A stretch of 64,000 nucleotides of DNA from Rhizobium sp. NLR16a (GCF_017948245.1 NZ_CP072871.1:1-64000); one strand, 5' to 3'; shown: positions 27,098 through 37,814, numbered from the stretch's first letter. Numbers and translations are program-made. Notes: generated from the sequence alone by a model not told the origin.

Positions 27098-28230
27098 TAA
27101 AAGGCGGCCGCGTAAATCGAGCGAATGTCGGCGCGGGTTAGATCGCGCGGATTGTTGTCGAGCAGCCGGCGAATGGCAAAGGCGTCATCGGCCATCGCAT
27201 CGAGATCGCTTTCCGGCACGCCTAGGCCGGAGAGCTTCATTTCGATGCCGAGTTCGGCGCAGAAAGCGTAAGCCGCATCGAAGACGGAGGCGATGTTTTC
27301 CGCGGTTTCGTAGCCGAGCGCCGCCATCACCGCTTTCGTCTTCTCCGCGGCTGCCGGCGTGTTGAAGGCGAGAACATGCGGGAAGATCAGAGCATTCGCG
27401 GCACCATGAGCCACGTGCCAGCGCGTGCCGAGAGGGTAGGCGAGAGCATGGCCGCCGGCAGTATTGACCGGGCCGAGACAGAAGCCGCCGTAAAGGGAGG
27501 CGAGCGCGAGACCGGCGCGCGCCTCCGCGTCGCCGCCGTCCTTGACGGCACGGGCAAGATATCTGCCGACGAGCCGCGTTCCCTCGATCGCATAGATGTC
27601 GACCATCGGATGGGCTTTGCGGTTGGTGAAGGCTTCGACACAATGGGCCATGGCGTCGACGCCGGTTGCGGCGGTGGTGCGCGCCGGCACGCTGAAGGTC
27701 AGCGCCGGATCGACGATGGCGATGTCGGCCAGCATATGAAAGCTTTCAACGGCGAGCTTCGCCATCGTCTTGGGATCGGTGACGAGCGCGCGGATGCCGG
27801 CCTCGCTGCCGGTGCCGGACGTCGTCGGCACCTGGGCGAGCCCGACTTTGCGCGGGCCGTTGACCTTGTTCGGACCGACAACCTCGTGCAGCGTCTGCGT
27901 CGAGCCGGCAAGAACGGCGGCGAGCTTTGCCAGATCCATGGCGCTGCCGCCGCCGAAGCCGACGATCAACTCGGCATCGGCGGCGTTAGCCACTCCCAAT
28001 ACTTTGTCGAGGTTGGCCGTATCCGGCTCGGGCGTCACCTCGGAAAACACCGTGACCTCGCCCTTCAGTTCCAGCACATCGATGCGCGAAGCGTTGAACG
28101 CATCCGAGATCACAAGCGTGCGCCTGTAGCCCTTTTCGGCAGCCCATCTGCCGAGCTTTCCCGCCGTGCCGATGCCGAACTCGATCAAATGCGGCCGAAC
28201 TATCGTGATTGGCGAACCCAAGCTGGCCAT
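27097..28230 (-). CDS. iron-containing alcohol dehydrogenase
   Basis: The 377-residue protein is a group III Fe-ADH: GFGGGSAMDLAK binds NAD(P), PTTSGTGSEA follows, and the metal ligands lie in ATGVDAMAHCVEAF, AGGHALAYPLG and HVAHGAANAL. It interconverts an aldehyde and an alcohol, or oxidises a hydroxy acid, in the cytoplasm. AGGGAGGA precedes the ATG. It lies upstream of pdxA2 on the same strand in a locus with a DHDPS-type lyase, so it may handle the aldehyde released there; this is inference. Direct TTGACA repeats (28293-28304, minus strand) lie 60-75 bases upstream. Confidence 0.85.
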   Translation of the reverse strand: MASLGSPITIVRPHLIEFGIGTAGKLGRWAAEKGYRRTLVISDAFNASRIDVLELKGEVTVFSEVTPEPDTANLDKVLGVANAADAELIVGFGGGSAMDLAKLAAVLAGSTQTLHEVVGPNKVNGPRKVGLAQVPTTSGTGSEAGIRALVTDPKTMAKLAVESFHMLADIAIVDPALTFSVPARTTAATGVDAMAHCVEAFTNRKAHPMVDIYAIEGTRLVGRYLARAVKDGGDAEARAGLALASLYGGFCLGPVNTAGGHALAYPLGTRWHVAHGAANALIFPHVLAFNTPAAAEKTKAVMAALGYETAENIASVFDAAYAFCAELGIEMKLSGLGVPESDLDAMADDAFAIRRLLDNNPRDLTRADIRSIYAAAF

Positions 28231-28584
28231 GAATCAGTCCTCCCTGCGGATCTTGCGGCAACAGTGTCGCCCTCTTTAATGTAAAGTTGTAATGTCAATG
28301 TCAAGTCGGCATTCCAGAGGGCTGAAAATTTTGTCGCCTGATATCGGAACGTTGAAGCTCTCATGCGGAGAGAATATACATAAACATCAGGTAAATCTGC
28401 ACGTTATCGGATCTCTGTCTTTGAATTCCAATAATCCGCTCAGGCCGAACCTGCCTATCGTATGTTCGAGGAGCCAGTCGAACTTGTTATCAAGCTCAAG
28501 CCGTTCGACCGGTCGAAGCCGTTGAATCCCGCGTTCTTCTCCCTCTCCGGACGCAGATTTACAATTGCTCAGCCGCCGCCTCGC
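28231..28584. other. intergenic region between two same-strand transcription units
   Basis: This 354-base gap separates the BNR gene from the alcohol dehydrogenase gene. A tandem TTGACATTGACA on the minus strand (28304-28293) with CATTAA 17 bp downstream (28281-28276) may be the dehydrogenase promoter. No convincing gene is present; short open frames here have no ribosome site or family signature. Confidence 0.4.
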
Positions 28585-29775
28585 TTACGGCAAGGATTGC
28601 GGGGCGAGGCGCACATATTTGATGGCGCGCCGATAGTATGTGTAGGCGATATGGAGTGTGCCGTCGCCGCCTTGGACGACTGAGGGATAGGAGAATTCGC
28701 GGTTCAGCGAATCCTTGGAATTGTTGCTGAGGCAGAAGCCATCGCCGGTATCGAGATCCATGCGATGCGGAAAGCTCTTGCCGCCATTCCTCGATATCGC
28801 GAGGCTCAGCGGCGCACGCGGGACACCCCAGACCGCCTTGCGGCCGACATCGGAAGCAGGAACGGTAGCTGTCGCTCCGGCCTCGTCGCCCTCGATTTCA
28901 TCGTAGAGAGACTGGCGCCGTGCATCCGACATGGCTGCATTCGAATGGTTATAAACCATTGCAATCGCTCCATCATCCAGGACTGTGGCCTGGATCGAGG
29001 AATTGTTGTTCGGCAGGTCCGTGGGCTCCGGAGCGCTCCACGTCCTGCCGCCGTCGTTCGATCGGCTGGAAAGAACGGTCTCGGCGAAACGGTTGCGGTA
29101 GAAGGCGATCATCTCGCCGCCGCCGAGTGGAAGGATGTTCATGTGCACGGCGCCGATGCTGTCGGGAACGTCGTTCATCTGCCAGCTCGCGCCGCCGTCG
29201 CGCGAGATCAACACCGCTGCCGTATCGGCGTCGCCGCTCCAGCGCCGGCCGTCGAGGCCGACGCAGCGGAAGATTGGGAGCAGCCATTCGCCTCTGTCGT
29301 TCACGACGATCTGCTGGCGAACGAAGGTACCGGGGCTGTCGCAGAGGATACGGACCGGGCCGAACGTCCGGCCGCCGTCATCGGAGATCCGGCATTTGAC
29401 AACGGAGCCGTCCTGATTGCCCGAGGTCTGCGAGGTAAAAAGCAGCCATGTCTTTCCGTCAGGAGCATTGAAAATCAACGGGTTCTGCTCGGATTTCTCC
29501 GGATCGTCGCTCATCTTCTCCGGTTCGGACCAGCGCTCGGAGCCCGGCGCCAGCCGCGACATGTAAATGGAGATATCGCCCATGCCCTCCATAGTTCCGC
29601 CGAACCAGACGCAGGTCAGCGCGCCATCGGGCAGAAAGGCGAGATTTGCCGCGTGGTTCTGGATGCAGGGCGAGGGCAGATAGGTGTCTGCGCGGCCCTC
29701 GACAGCGGGGTGGGCTGTGATGGCCCCGGTCATCAGGGCGGGAACGGCTTCGGGGGGCAGTCCGGTAAAGCGCAT
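28585..29775 (-). CDS. BNR-repeat (sialidase-fold) protein, cytoplasmic
   Basis: The 396-residue protein lacks a signal peptide and contains several Asp-box-like turns (SRDGGASWQM, SNDGGRTWSAP, SDDGGRTFGP, SRNGGKSFPH), the mark of a beta-propeller of the BNR_2 sialidase-like group. It has tryptophan- and arginine-containing strands but no assignable catalytic triad by eye. The ATG at 29775 follows GAGGAG and lies 11 bases after the stop of the DHDPS-family gene, so both are one operon. A cytoplasmic glycoside hydrolase or lyase acting on an imported substrate is a reasonable guess. Confidence 0.75.
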   Translation of the reverse strand: MRFTGLPPEAVPALMTGAITAHPAVEGRADTYLPSPCIQNHAANLAFLPDGALTCVWFGGTMEGMGDISIYMSRLAPGSERWSEPEKMSDDPEKSEQNPLIFNAPDGKTWLLFTSQTSGNQDGSVVKCRISDDGGRTFGPVRILCDSPGTFVRQQIVVNDRGEWLLPIFRCVGLDGRRWSGDADTAAVLISRDGGASWQMNDVPDSIGAVHMNILPLGGGEMIAFYRNRFAETVLSSRSNDGGRTWSAPEPTDLPNNNSSIQATVLDDGAIAMVYNHSNAAMSDARRQSLYDEIEGDEAGATATVPASDVGRKAVWGVPRAPLSLAISRNGGKSFPHRMDLDTGDGFCLSNNSKDSLNREFSYPSVVQGGDGTLHIAYTYYRRAIKYVRLAPQSLP

Positions 29776-29786
29776 GGCGGGTCTCC

Positions 29787-30692
29787 TCAGGGCAGCTTGG
29801 CGTAGCTCTCGGCGAGTGCGGCATAATCCGCTTCGCTGAGCGGCATTAGTGGTGCGCGGGTGCGCCTCCATGCGGGATTGCCCGTCTTCAGCCCGACCAT
29901 TGCCTTGATGGCCGGGATCTGGACGTAGGAGTTGGAAAGTGTGCGGTAAGCATTGATGCGCGCCTGCGCCGCCTCGACTCCGCTGGCGCGCCTCTCGTCG
30001 TGGACATGGTCGTAGACCGTGCGCAGTGAATCTGCCACGAGATTGGAGGTCGCAGTGATGCAGCCCGCGCCGCCGGCCTTCAAGAGCGGCAGCAGCAGGG
30101 GATCGGCGCCCGCCAGGACGGAAAAGCCGGGATAGGCAGCGATAATGGCCTGCATGTTGTTGAAATCGCCCGCAGATTCCTTGATGCCTACGACGGTTTC
30201 CGGGAAAGCGGCAATCAGCCGGCCGATCAGCGGAATGGAGAGCGGCACACCCGAGACCTGCGGGATATGATAGAGGATGACCTGCAGTCGCGTGTCGGCG
30301 ACTTTCTCCAGCACCTGCGAATAGGCGGCAAAGAGGCCGTCGTCTGAGACGCCCTTGTAGTAGAAGGGCGGCAGCATCACCACCTTGGTGACGCCGAGCG
30401 ACAGGGCGTGCCGGGTCAGTTCGACGGTCTCCGGAATGGCGACGACGCCCGTTCCCGGCAACAGCTTGTCGGAAGGAATGCCGGCCTCCAGCGCCGCTTC
30501 CAGAATGGCGCGCCGCTCGCCTCCGGAAAAGGAATTGGCCTCACCCGTTGTGCCGAGCAGGGCCACGCCATGACATCCCTCGGCCAGCAGCCGTCGGCAA
30601 TGATCGGTGAAAAGGCTGAGATCCGGCGTATTGTCCGCGGTCAGCGGCGTTGCGGCCGCGCTGAAAACGCCTGTAATCCTGTGATGGCTCAT
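29787..30692 (-). CDS. DHDPS/NAL-family aldolase or lyase
   Basis: The 301-residue TIM-barrel protein has GTTGEANSFS, the catalytic tyrosine in LYHIPQVSG and the Schiff-base lysine in VVGIKESAGD. Members make or cleave pyruvate adducts: dihydrodipicolinate synthase, N-acetylneuraminate lyase, 2-keto-3-deoxy acid aldolases and dehydratases. Its place next to a BNR protein and an importer argues for sugar-acid breakdown rather than lysine synthesis. ATG 30692 follows GGGAGGG; an upstream start at 30749 was rejected. Precise substrate unknown. Confidence 0.82.
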   Translation of the reverse strand: MSHHRITGVFSAAATPLTADNTPDLSLFTDHCRRLLAEGCHGVALLGTTGEANSFSGGERRAILEAALEAGIPSDKLLPGTGVVAIPETVELTRHALSLGVTKVVMLPPFYYKGVSDDGLFAAYSQVLEKVADTRLQVILYHIPQVSGVPLSIPLIGRLIAAFPETVVGIKESAGDFNNMQAIIAAYPGFSVLAGADPLLLPLLKAGGAGCITATSNLVADSLRTVYDHVHDERRASGVEAAQARINAYRTLSNSYVQIPAIKAMVGLKTGNPAWRRTRAPLMPLSEADYAALAESYAKLP

Positions 30693-30771
30693 TCCGCCCT
30701 CCCTTCGGCGCGCCTTGTCTTGCCGATCCGTCGAACCGTCCGACAGCACATGCGATTGTCATTTGTCTGTG

Positions 30772-30825
30772 GCGATGGAGTGCAAAGAACTTTTCCATCG
30801 CGGCGCTTTTGTCAAGAAGACAAAA
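30772..30825. promoter_or_regulatory. hairpin plus palindromic operator candidate
   Basis: GCGATGGA (30772-30779) and TCCATCGC (30794-30801) form an 8-bp stem with internal AAAG/CTTT pairing. Directly after it TTTTGTC-AAGAA-GACAAAA (30807-30825) is a perfect 19-bp palindrome. Two more TTGTC motifs lie at 30756-30767. The region sits between the divergent DHDPS and importer genes and is a likely site for the FadR-type regulator at 37891. Confidence 0.45.
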
Positions 30826-30917
30826 TGAGTGACTGCGGAGGCGAAATATTATCTAACTGTAATTATAGTGTTATTTTTATCAGATAATTTTCGTCGGATT
30901 AAAATCGCGTTTTTTTG

Positions 30918-30947
30918 TTGACATATTTACAATAACGAGGGAACGAT
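30918..30947 (+). promoter_or_regulatory. possible sigma70 promoter of the ABC importer operon
   Basis: TTGACA (30918-30923) lies in a markedly AT-rich stretch, with AACGAT (30942-30947) 18 bp downstream as a weak -10. The binding-protein start is 69 bases further on. The rest of the 323-base divergent region shows no gene. Confidence 0.35.
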
Positions 30948-31015
30948 ATGACAGGGATTATGCTGCGCCTGGAGGGTGCAGGGAGAGTGCTGCCGATTAA
31001 TTGTGGGAGGAATGC

Positions 31016-32653
31016 ATGTCTTTTGATCAATCTGACAAAACCAATCTATCACGTCGCAATGCGTTGAAACTCGGCCTCGCCGCCGGCGTCGGCCTTACCG
31101 TCTTCGGGATGAATGCCCGCATCGTGCTGGCGGACGAAGGCCAGGTCCTGAAAGTCGCGCATCCGGCTTTCGACCAGGACTGGTCGCCGCTGCGTGGTGG
31201 CGGCAGGACCTTCCGCTGGAACGCGATCTGGTGGGCTTCGCCGATGTATTTCGACAGCCAGGGCAATCTCAAGCCCTATGTCTTCACCAGCTGGGAATCG
31301 GCCGACAACATCGTCTGGACCTTCAAGATCGATCCCAAGGCCGTCTTCTCCGACGGCAGCAAGATTACCTCGGCCGACGTCAAGGGGTCGTGGGAAGTCG
31401 CCTCGATGCCGAACACCAAGAGCCAGCGCGCCGACCAGGTGCTGAGCAAGGTCAAGGGTTATGCCGAGATCGCCGCCGGCTCCGGCAAAGAGCTGACCGG
31501 TGTCGCGACTCCCGACGAAGGAACGGTCGTCGTGACGCTCGCCGGCGCCGATCCGATCTTCTTCATGCGCCTGGCAAACCACATCGCGCCGATCACCAAG
31601 GCGTCGCAGTCACGCGGTAGCGACGGCGAGGAGGTCATCGATTGGTACAAGCCCGACAGCAAACCGGTCTTCTCCGGGCCTTTCAAGCTGACGAGCCTCG
31701 ATATCGACGCCGGCAAGCTTACTTTCGAGCCGAATGAACATTTCTTCGGGCCGAAGCCGAAGCTTGCGCGCATCGAGATCACCTCGATCGAGGACAATGT
31801 CACCGCGACCTCGCTGATCAACTCGGGCGAGTTCAACGCCCATACAGAGCTCGTCACCTCGACCATTATTCAGGACCTTGGCCCGGAATTCTCGGCCGGC
31901 CCGCTGATCCCGACCAGCCAGCATTTCTGGTTCAATATCTCCCGCGCGCCGATGGACGATCCGAAGGTCCGCCAGGCGCTGATCATGGCGGTCGACCGTG
32001 ATGGCCTGTTCAAGGCTTCTTATCCCGATGGGCCGCACAAGAAGGCCGACCAGATCCTCAACTCGGTTCCAGGCGCGGAGAATTCCGGCTTTGAACCTTT
32101 TCCCTACGACCCGGAAGGCGCCAAGAAGCTGCTCGCCGAATCGAGCTACGGCGGTCCGGAGCGGCTGCCGAAGATCATGTTCGTCGGCATTTCGGCGCCG
32201 GCGATTGAGGCGGCGGCCCAGTTCATCGCCGAGCAGTGGCGCCAGAACCTCGGCATTACAGCGGTTGACATGAAGCCGCAGCAGGACGCCTACGCCGGCC
32301 CGGACCAGAACTCGGTCCAGATCTTCCGCGACGACGTCGGCACCCGCGTTCCCGATGCCGTTTCCTATCTCACGGGCTGCATCGCCTCGACCTCGTCGAA
32401 TGCGCAGAACAAGCTCGGCGGATACAAGAACGACAAGGTCGACAGCGCCCTTGCCGAAGCGGCGACCAAGGCTGCGGACGATCCGCAGCGCATCGCTCTC
32501 GCCCAGCAGGCGCAGAAGGCCTTCCGCGACGATTGGGCCTTCATTCCGTGGTATTCTCAGGCGATGTCGCGCTGGGCCACCAAGGAGGTCAAAGGCCTCG
32601 ATAAGAACCTCGACTGGCAGGTTGTCGAACCCTGGAACATCTCCATCGGTTGA
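31016..32653 (+). CDS. oligopeptide-type ABC importer solute-binding protein
   Basis: The 545-residue SBP_bac_5 family protein has a twin-arginine signal (SRRNALKLGLAAGVGLTVFG, residues about 17-36) followed by the mature binding fold, with WTFKIDPKAVFSDGSKITSADV and PKVRQALIMAVDRDGLF typical of DppA/OppA. Tat export means it is folded before leaving the cytoplasm. This family binds peptides, opines and also oligosaccharides or glycosides. TGGGAGGAAT precedes the ATG at 31016. It heads a co-directional run ending with a sugar-acid kinase, which suggests a sugar-derived ligand. Confidence 0.88.
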   Translation: MSFDQSDKTNLSRRNALKLGLAAGVGLTVFGMNARIVLADEGQVLKVAHPAFDQDWSPLRGGGRTFRWNAIWWASPMYFDSQGNLKPYVFTSWESADNIVWTFKIDPKAVFSDGSKITSADVKGSWEVASMPNTKSQRADQVLSKVKGYAEIAAGSGKELTGVATPDEGTVVVTLAGADPIFFMRLANHIAPITKASQSRGSDGEEVIDWYKPDSKPVFSGPFKLTSLDIDAGKLTFEPNEHFFGPKPKLARIEITSIEDNVTATSLINSGEFNAHTELVTSTIIQDLGPEFSAGPLIPTSQHFWFNISRAPMDDPKVRQALIMAVDRDGLFKASYPDGPHKKADQILNSVPGAENSGFEPFPYDPEGAKKLLAESSYGGPERLPKIMFVGISAPAIEAAAQFIAEQWRQNLGITAVDMKPQQDAYAGPDQNSVQIFRDDVGTRVPDAVSYLTGCIASTSSNAQNKLGGYKNDKVDSALAEAATKAADDPQRIALAQQAQKAFRDDWAFIPWYSQAMSRWATKEVKGLDKNLDWQVVEPWNISIG

Positions 32654-32783
32654 TCTCGGAAAGCCCTGTTGGAATTGACAATGAGCGCGCGAGGGCCTTG
32701 CGGCCTTCGCGCAAGTTTCAAGAAGAGATGCGATCCGTCAGGCTGATGAGGGAAACGCATCGTATAACAGGTGGGAGGTGGCC

Positions 32784-33740
32784 TTGCTGCGCTACGTGCT
32801 AACCCGGTTTGCCATCTGGATTCCGTCCGTTCTCGTGGTCATGCTGGCTGTCTATGCGCTGGCTTTTTACGGCGCCGGCGACCCGATCAAGCTGATCTTC
32901 CTGCGCGCGCCGGGCGATGTCGCCTACAATCCGCAGCGCATCGAAGCCATTCGCGAAAGCGCGGGTCTCAACAGGCCCTTCATCGAGCAGTTCGGCCTTT
33001 ACATCTGGAACCTGCTGCACGGCCATTTCGGCAACTCGCTGACATCGGGCCGCGCCGTCTGGGCGATGGTCTCGGCCGCTGCGCCTGTCTCCTTCCAGCT
33101 TGCCCTCTGTTCCATCATTCTGACCGCCGTCGTCGCGATCCCGCTCGGCATGATCGCCGCGCTGAACCAGAATTCGCGCCTCGACTACGCCATTCTGGGC
33201 TCCGCGCTTTTCCTTTGGGCGATCCCAGCCTATGTCGCCGGACCACTGCTGATGGTCGGCCTCATCGTGCTGCTGCCGGGCGTGAAAGTGCCCTATGGCT
33301 GGGGCGGCATCCTCGATATCAGAATCCTGCTGCCGCTGATCGTCCTCTCCTTCCAGCCGATCGCGCTCATCGTGCGCCAGACCCGTGCCGCCGTCATCGA
33401 GGTGCTGTCGGAGGATTTCGTCAGGACCGCCCGGGCCAAGGGCGTGCCCGAAATCATCGTCGCGCTGCGTCATATTCTGCGGCCGGTGCTGACGCCCGTC
33501 GTCACGCAGCTCGGCCTGATCATGATTACGATCGTCAACGGCGCGATCTTCGTCGAACTCGTCTTCGGCCTGCCGGGTCTCGGCCGGCTGACGGTACAGG
33601 CGCTGATCAATTCCGATTATCCCGTCATCCTGGCGATCACGCTGATCGGATCGTTCCTGGTGATGGTGTCGAACCTGCTGGTGGACGTGCTCTATCCGCT
33701 GCTCGACCCACGCGCCAACGATGCAAGAAGGAGCCGCTGA
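32784..33740 (+). CDS. ABC importer permease (DppB/OppB type)
   Basis: The 318-residue inner-membrane protein has about six helices. It has the EAA-type docking loop (VRTARAKGVPEIIVALRHILRPVL) and an N-terminal LRYVLTRFAIWIPSV typical of OppB-like subunits. The start is a TTG at 32784 with GGGAGG five bases before it; a GTG at 32778 is an alternative but leaves no room for the ribosome site. It pairs with the next gene to form the channel. The substrate is unknown but follows the binding protein. Confidence 0.87.
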   Translation: MLRYVLTRFAIWIPSVLVVMLAVYALAFYGAGDPIKLIFLRAPGDVAYNPQRIEAIRESAGLNRPFIEQFGLYIWNLLHGHFGNSLTSGRAVWAMVSAAAPVSFQLALCSIILTAVVAIPLGMIAALNQNSRLDYAILGSALFLWAIPAYVAGPLLMVGLIVLLPGVKVPYGWGGILDIRILLPLIVLSFQPIALIVRQTRAAVIEVLSEDFVRTARAKGVPEIIVALRHILRPVLTPVVTQLGLIMITIVNGAIFVELVFGLPGLGRLTVQALINSDYPVILAITLIGSFLVMVSNLLVDVLYPLLDPRANDARRSR

Positions 33741-33742
33741 CC

Positions 33743-34698
33743 ATGTCCGCCATCCCTCTTTCCACCGCCGAAACCGTCGACGAGCCGCCGGTCAGCCTGT
33801 GGCGCGATGCCTGGCATCGGCTGCGGCGCAACAAGCTCGCCGTCTTCGGCCTCGTCATCGTCCTGATCCTCGCCTTCACGGCGATCCTCGGGCCTTATCT
33901 CACGCCCTATGATTATCTCAGCCAGGACCTCAGTGCCCGCAACGCGCTGCCGTCGATGAGCCATCTCTTCGGAACCGACGACCTCGGTCGCGACGTTTTC
34001 AGCCGCGTTGTCTTCGGCACGCGGACCGCGTTCCTCGTCGCCGTCATCGTCACCTTCTTCGCGGTGCTGATCGGCTTGACGCTCGGCGCGGTGGCCGGTT
34101 TCTTCGGCAATCCTTTCGATCGCGCCATCATGTGGCTGACTGACGTGACGATGTCGGTTCCCAACCTGCTGCTCGTCGTCGTCATCAACGCGTCGCTGAA
34201 ATCGCCGATCACCCGGTGGATGGAGGCGCGCTACCTCGAGACCCTCAACCCCTTCTACCGCCAGACCATATGGGTGGACTTCATCCTCGTCTTCGGGTCG
34301 ATGGCGCTGATCTCCTGGCCGCCTTATGCCCGTCTGGTGCGCGCCCAGGTGCTGTCGATCCGCAGTCGGCCCTACATCACCGCGGCCCAGGCGCTCGGCC
34401 TGTCGAACTGGATCATCATCAAACGTTATGTCGTGCCGAATGCGCTTGGCCCGCTGATCGTCTCGGTCAGCGCCGGTCTCGGCACAGCGATGGTGCTGGA
34501 AAGCGCCTTCAGCTTCTTGGGTGTCGGCGTCAATCCGCCGACGCCGAGCTGGGGCAACATGATCTCGGACGGCCTGCGCGTCTGGCAGCATTATCCGCAT
34601 CTTCTCGCCGCTCCGGCGGCCGTGCTCGGCCTCGCCTCGGTTGCCTTCAGCTTCCTCGGCGACGGCCTCAACGACGCGCTCAACCCGCGGGGCGGCAA

Positions 34699-34702
<4 letters not shown>
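33743..34702 (+). CDS. ABC importer permease (DppC/OppC type)
   Basis: The 319-residue protein has the N-terminal OppC segment (WHRLRRNKLAVFGLVIVLILAF), GTDDLGRDVFSRVVFGTRTA and an EAA loop (ITAAQALGLSNWIIIKRYVVPNALG). Six helices are visible. It starts two bases after the previous stop with AAGGAG upstream. Its stop overlaps the next start (ATGA, 34699-34702), indicating coupled translation. An insertion of about 20 residues near 150-170 (TRWMEARYLETLNPFYRQT) appears in the periplasmic loop. Confidence 0.88.
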
Positions 34703-35705
<1,003 letters not shown>

Positions 35706-35706
<1 letters not shown>

Positions 35707-36698
35707 TGGCTGCTCAACCGCTGCTCAAGATCGAAAATCTGGTCAAGCATTTCCATGTCAAGCTCGGTGCTTTCGGTGAGCGGTCGGCGACGGTCTATGC
35801 GCTCGACAATGTCGATCTCGACATCATGGAAGGCGAGACGCTGAGCCTTGTCGGCGAATCCGGCTGCGGCAAATCGACGACCGGTTTCACCATCCTCAAT
35901 CTCTATAAGGCGACCAGCGGCAAGGTCGTCTACAAAGGCCAGGACCTGGCCACCCTCGACGAGAAGCAGATGCGGCCTTTCCGCCGCGACCTGCAGATCG
36001 TCTTCCAGGACCCGTATTCGACGCTCAATCCGCGCATGACCGTGGGCGAAGCGATCGGGGAGCCGATCCTCTTCCATAAGCTCTGCGCCAAGGCCGAGCT
36101 GAAGGAGAGGGTGGCGACGCTGCTCACCGATGTCGGCTTGCCCACACGCTTTGCCCAGCGCTATCCGCACGAGCTTTCCGGCGGCCAGCGTCAGCGCGTG
36201 GTCATCGCCCGCGCGCTCGCCTGCCAGCCGAAATTCATCGTCTGCGACGAGGCGATCTCAGCACTCGACGTGTCGATCCAGGCGCAGATCATCAACCTTC
36301 TGCTCGATCTGCAGGAGAAATACGGGCTGACATACCTCTTCATCGCCCATGATCTCGCTGTCGTGCGCCACATCAGCACCCGCGTCGGCGTCATGTATCT
36401 CGGGCGGCTGGCCGAACTCGCCACCCGTGAGGAGCTCTTCGACAATCCGCTGCATCCCTATACCAAGGCGCTGCTGTCGGCCGTTCCGGAGACCGATCCG
36501 GAACTGGAGCGCACCCGCCAGCGCCAGATCCTGCAGGGCGACGTGCCGAGCCCGCTGAACCCGCCGTCCGGCTGCCGTTTCCACACGCGCTGCCCGATCG
36601 CAATGGATGTCTGCAGCAAGGTCATCCCGGCCTGGAAGGAAGCCAGGCCCGGCCATCTCGTTGCGTGCCACGCCGTCAACACGGAGCAAATCGCATGA
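35706..36698 (+). CDS. ABC importer ATPase (DppF/OppF type)
   Basis: The 330-residue ATPase has Walker [11 protein letters not shown], signature [15 protein letters not shown], Walker [13 protein letters not shown] and H-loop FIAHDLAVV. The alanine-isoleucine-serine in place of the usual PTS after the Walker B glutamate (DEAISALD) is common in OppF. The C-terminus has the [14 protein letters not shown] cysteine motif. The ATG at 35706 shares its first base with the OppD stop. Its stop overlaps the start of the DUF1537 kinase (ATGA), which binds transport and phosphorylation into one operon. Confidence 0.9.
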
Positions 36699-37759
36699 CG
36701 CTGAAGGCTGCGATCATTGCCGACGATTTGACCGGCGCGCTCGATACCGGCACGCCCTTCGTCGAAGCCGGCCTTTCGGTCGTCGTCGCGATTGATATGG
36801 AGGCGGCCCGGGAGGCGGTCGCCATCGGTTGCGATGTCGTCGTCGTCAATACCGCCTCCCGCGCGCTGGATGAGCGCGAAGCCGCCGAAAGAGTACACTC
36901 GGCGGCGGAGGTCTTTCGTGGCGAGAAGCCGGCGGTCGTCATGAAGAAGATCGATTCCCGGCTGAAGGGCAATGTCGCGGTGGAAAGCATGGCGCTGGCG
37001 AAGGCATTCGGCCTTAAGACCGTCGTCGTCGCGCCCGCCATTCCCGATCAGGAGCGTTTGACCTACCGGGGCTGTGTCGTCGGCCGCGGCATCAACCGGC
37101 CGCTGCCGATCGCTGAGCTGTTCAAAACTGGCGCGGACCGCATTGTCGTTGCAGATGCCGAGGACGATGTCGATCTTGACCGGATCGCCGAGGGTCATGA
37201 CTGGCAGACGACCCTTGCGGTCGGCGCACGGGGTCTTGGCGCCGCACTTGCGCGCCACCTCGGCGAGAGAGGTCCATCGACCAAGAGGGAATTTGCAGCA
37301 AGTCCGCGGACCCTGTTTGCCTTCGGCTCGCGCGATCCGATCACTGCCGCTCAGATGAACCGGCTTGAAAGCACAGGCGCCTTGCGCATGGTAGTGGATG
37401 CGCCGATGGGCGAGATCGAATATGGAGAGGGTCTGGCGCTGCCGGTGCTGTTGCGTTGCACAGGCGATATGGCGGCCGATGCGCGGCTCGTCGCCCGCAA
37501 TTTTGCGGCAGGCGTCAAGGCTGTCATCGACGACACGAGGCCGGATATGCTGATGGTCGGCGGTGGCGATACGGCTCTTGCCGTTTTCCGCATATTGGGT
37601 GTGAGGGTATTGACGCCCAAGGGCGAGATCGAGGCGGGCATTCCCTGGTTCGATGTGACGGCCGCCGATGGCCGGCGGTTTCGGTGCGCCGTCAAGTCGG
37701 GGGGCTTCGGTAAGCCTGATAGTCTGCTAAAACTGGTTCTTCGGAATCAGGCGGCATAG
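36695..37759 (+). CDS. DUF1537 four-carbon acid sugar kinase
   Basis: The 354-residue protein has the OtnK/DtnK N-terminal motif IIADDLTGALDTG, KKIDSRLKGNVAVE with the substrate-binding lysine region, and a C-terminal nucleotide-binding half (MLMVGGGDTALAVFRILGV). DUF1537 kinases phosphorylate D-threonate, D-erythronate or 3-oxo-tetronates at O4, feeding PdxA2 or related dehydrogenases and decarboxylases. It is shorter than many family members, which exceed 400 residues. Coupled to the importer by ATGA overlap. Together with pdxA2 at 26034 it suggests a route to dihydroxyacetone phosphate. Confidence 0.82.
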   Translation: MTLKAAIIADDLTGALDTGTPFVEAGLSVVVAIDMEAAREAVAIGCDVVVVNTASRALDEREAAERVHSAAEVFRGEKPAVVMKKIDSRLKGNVAVESMALAKAFGLKTVVVAPAIPDQERLTYRGCVVGRGINRPLPIAELFKTGADRIVVADAEDDVDLDRIAEGHDWQTTLAVGARGLGAALARHLGERGPSTKREFAASPRTLFAFGSRDPITAAQMNRLESTGALRMVVDAPMGEIEYGEGLALPVLLRCTGDMAADARLVARNFAAGVKAVIDDTRPDMLMVGGGDTALAVFRILGVRVLTPKGEIEAGIPWFDVTAADGRRFRCAVKSGGFGKPDSLLKLVLRNQAA

Positions 37760-37802
37760 AACAGGATGATTTAGGCCAACCAGCCTAAATCATCCTGTTC
37801 TA
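37757..37802. terminator. perfect 20-bp inverted repeat containing the kinase stop codon
   Basis: Arms 37757-37776 and 37783-37802 are exactly complementary around the loop CAACCA. The left arm begins with the kinase TAG stop and the sequence right after the right arm is AT-rich. It probably ends the importer-kinase transcript and may also be a member of an intergenic repeat family. Confidence 0.6.
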
Positions 37803-37814
37803 AATTCTGTAGTG

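Noticed and set aside
28292..28525. 77-codon open frame in the gap after the BNR gene
   Set aside because: No ribosome site, no hydrophobic or conserved pattern, and it lies where the alcohol dehydrogenase promoter is expected.
29787..30692. dapA (lysine biosynthesis dihydrodipicolinate synthase)
   Set aside because: The fold is the same, but the operon with a BNR protein and divergent sugar-acid transport argues for a catabolic family member, so no dapA symbol was given.
32771..33742. long 5' extension of the second importer permease
   Set aside because: It overlaps the first permease in another frame; the ATG at 33743 has AAGGAG upstream and begins the family homology.
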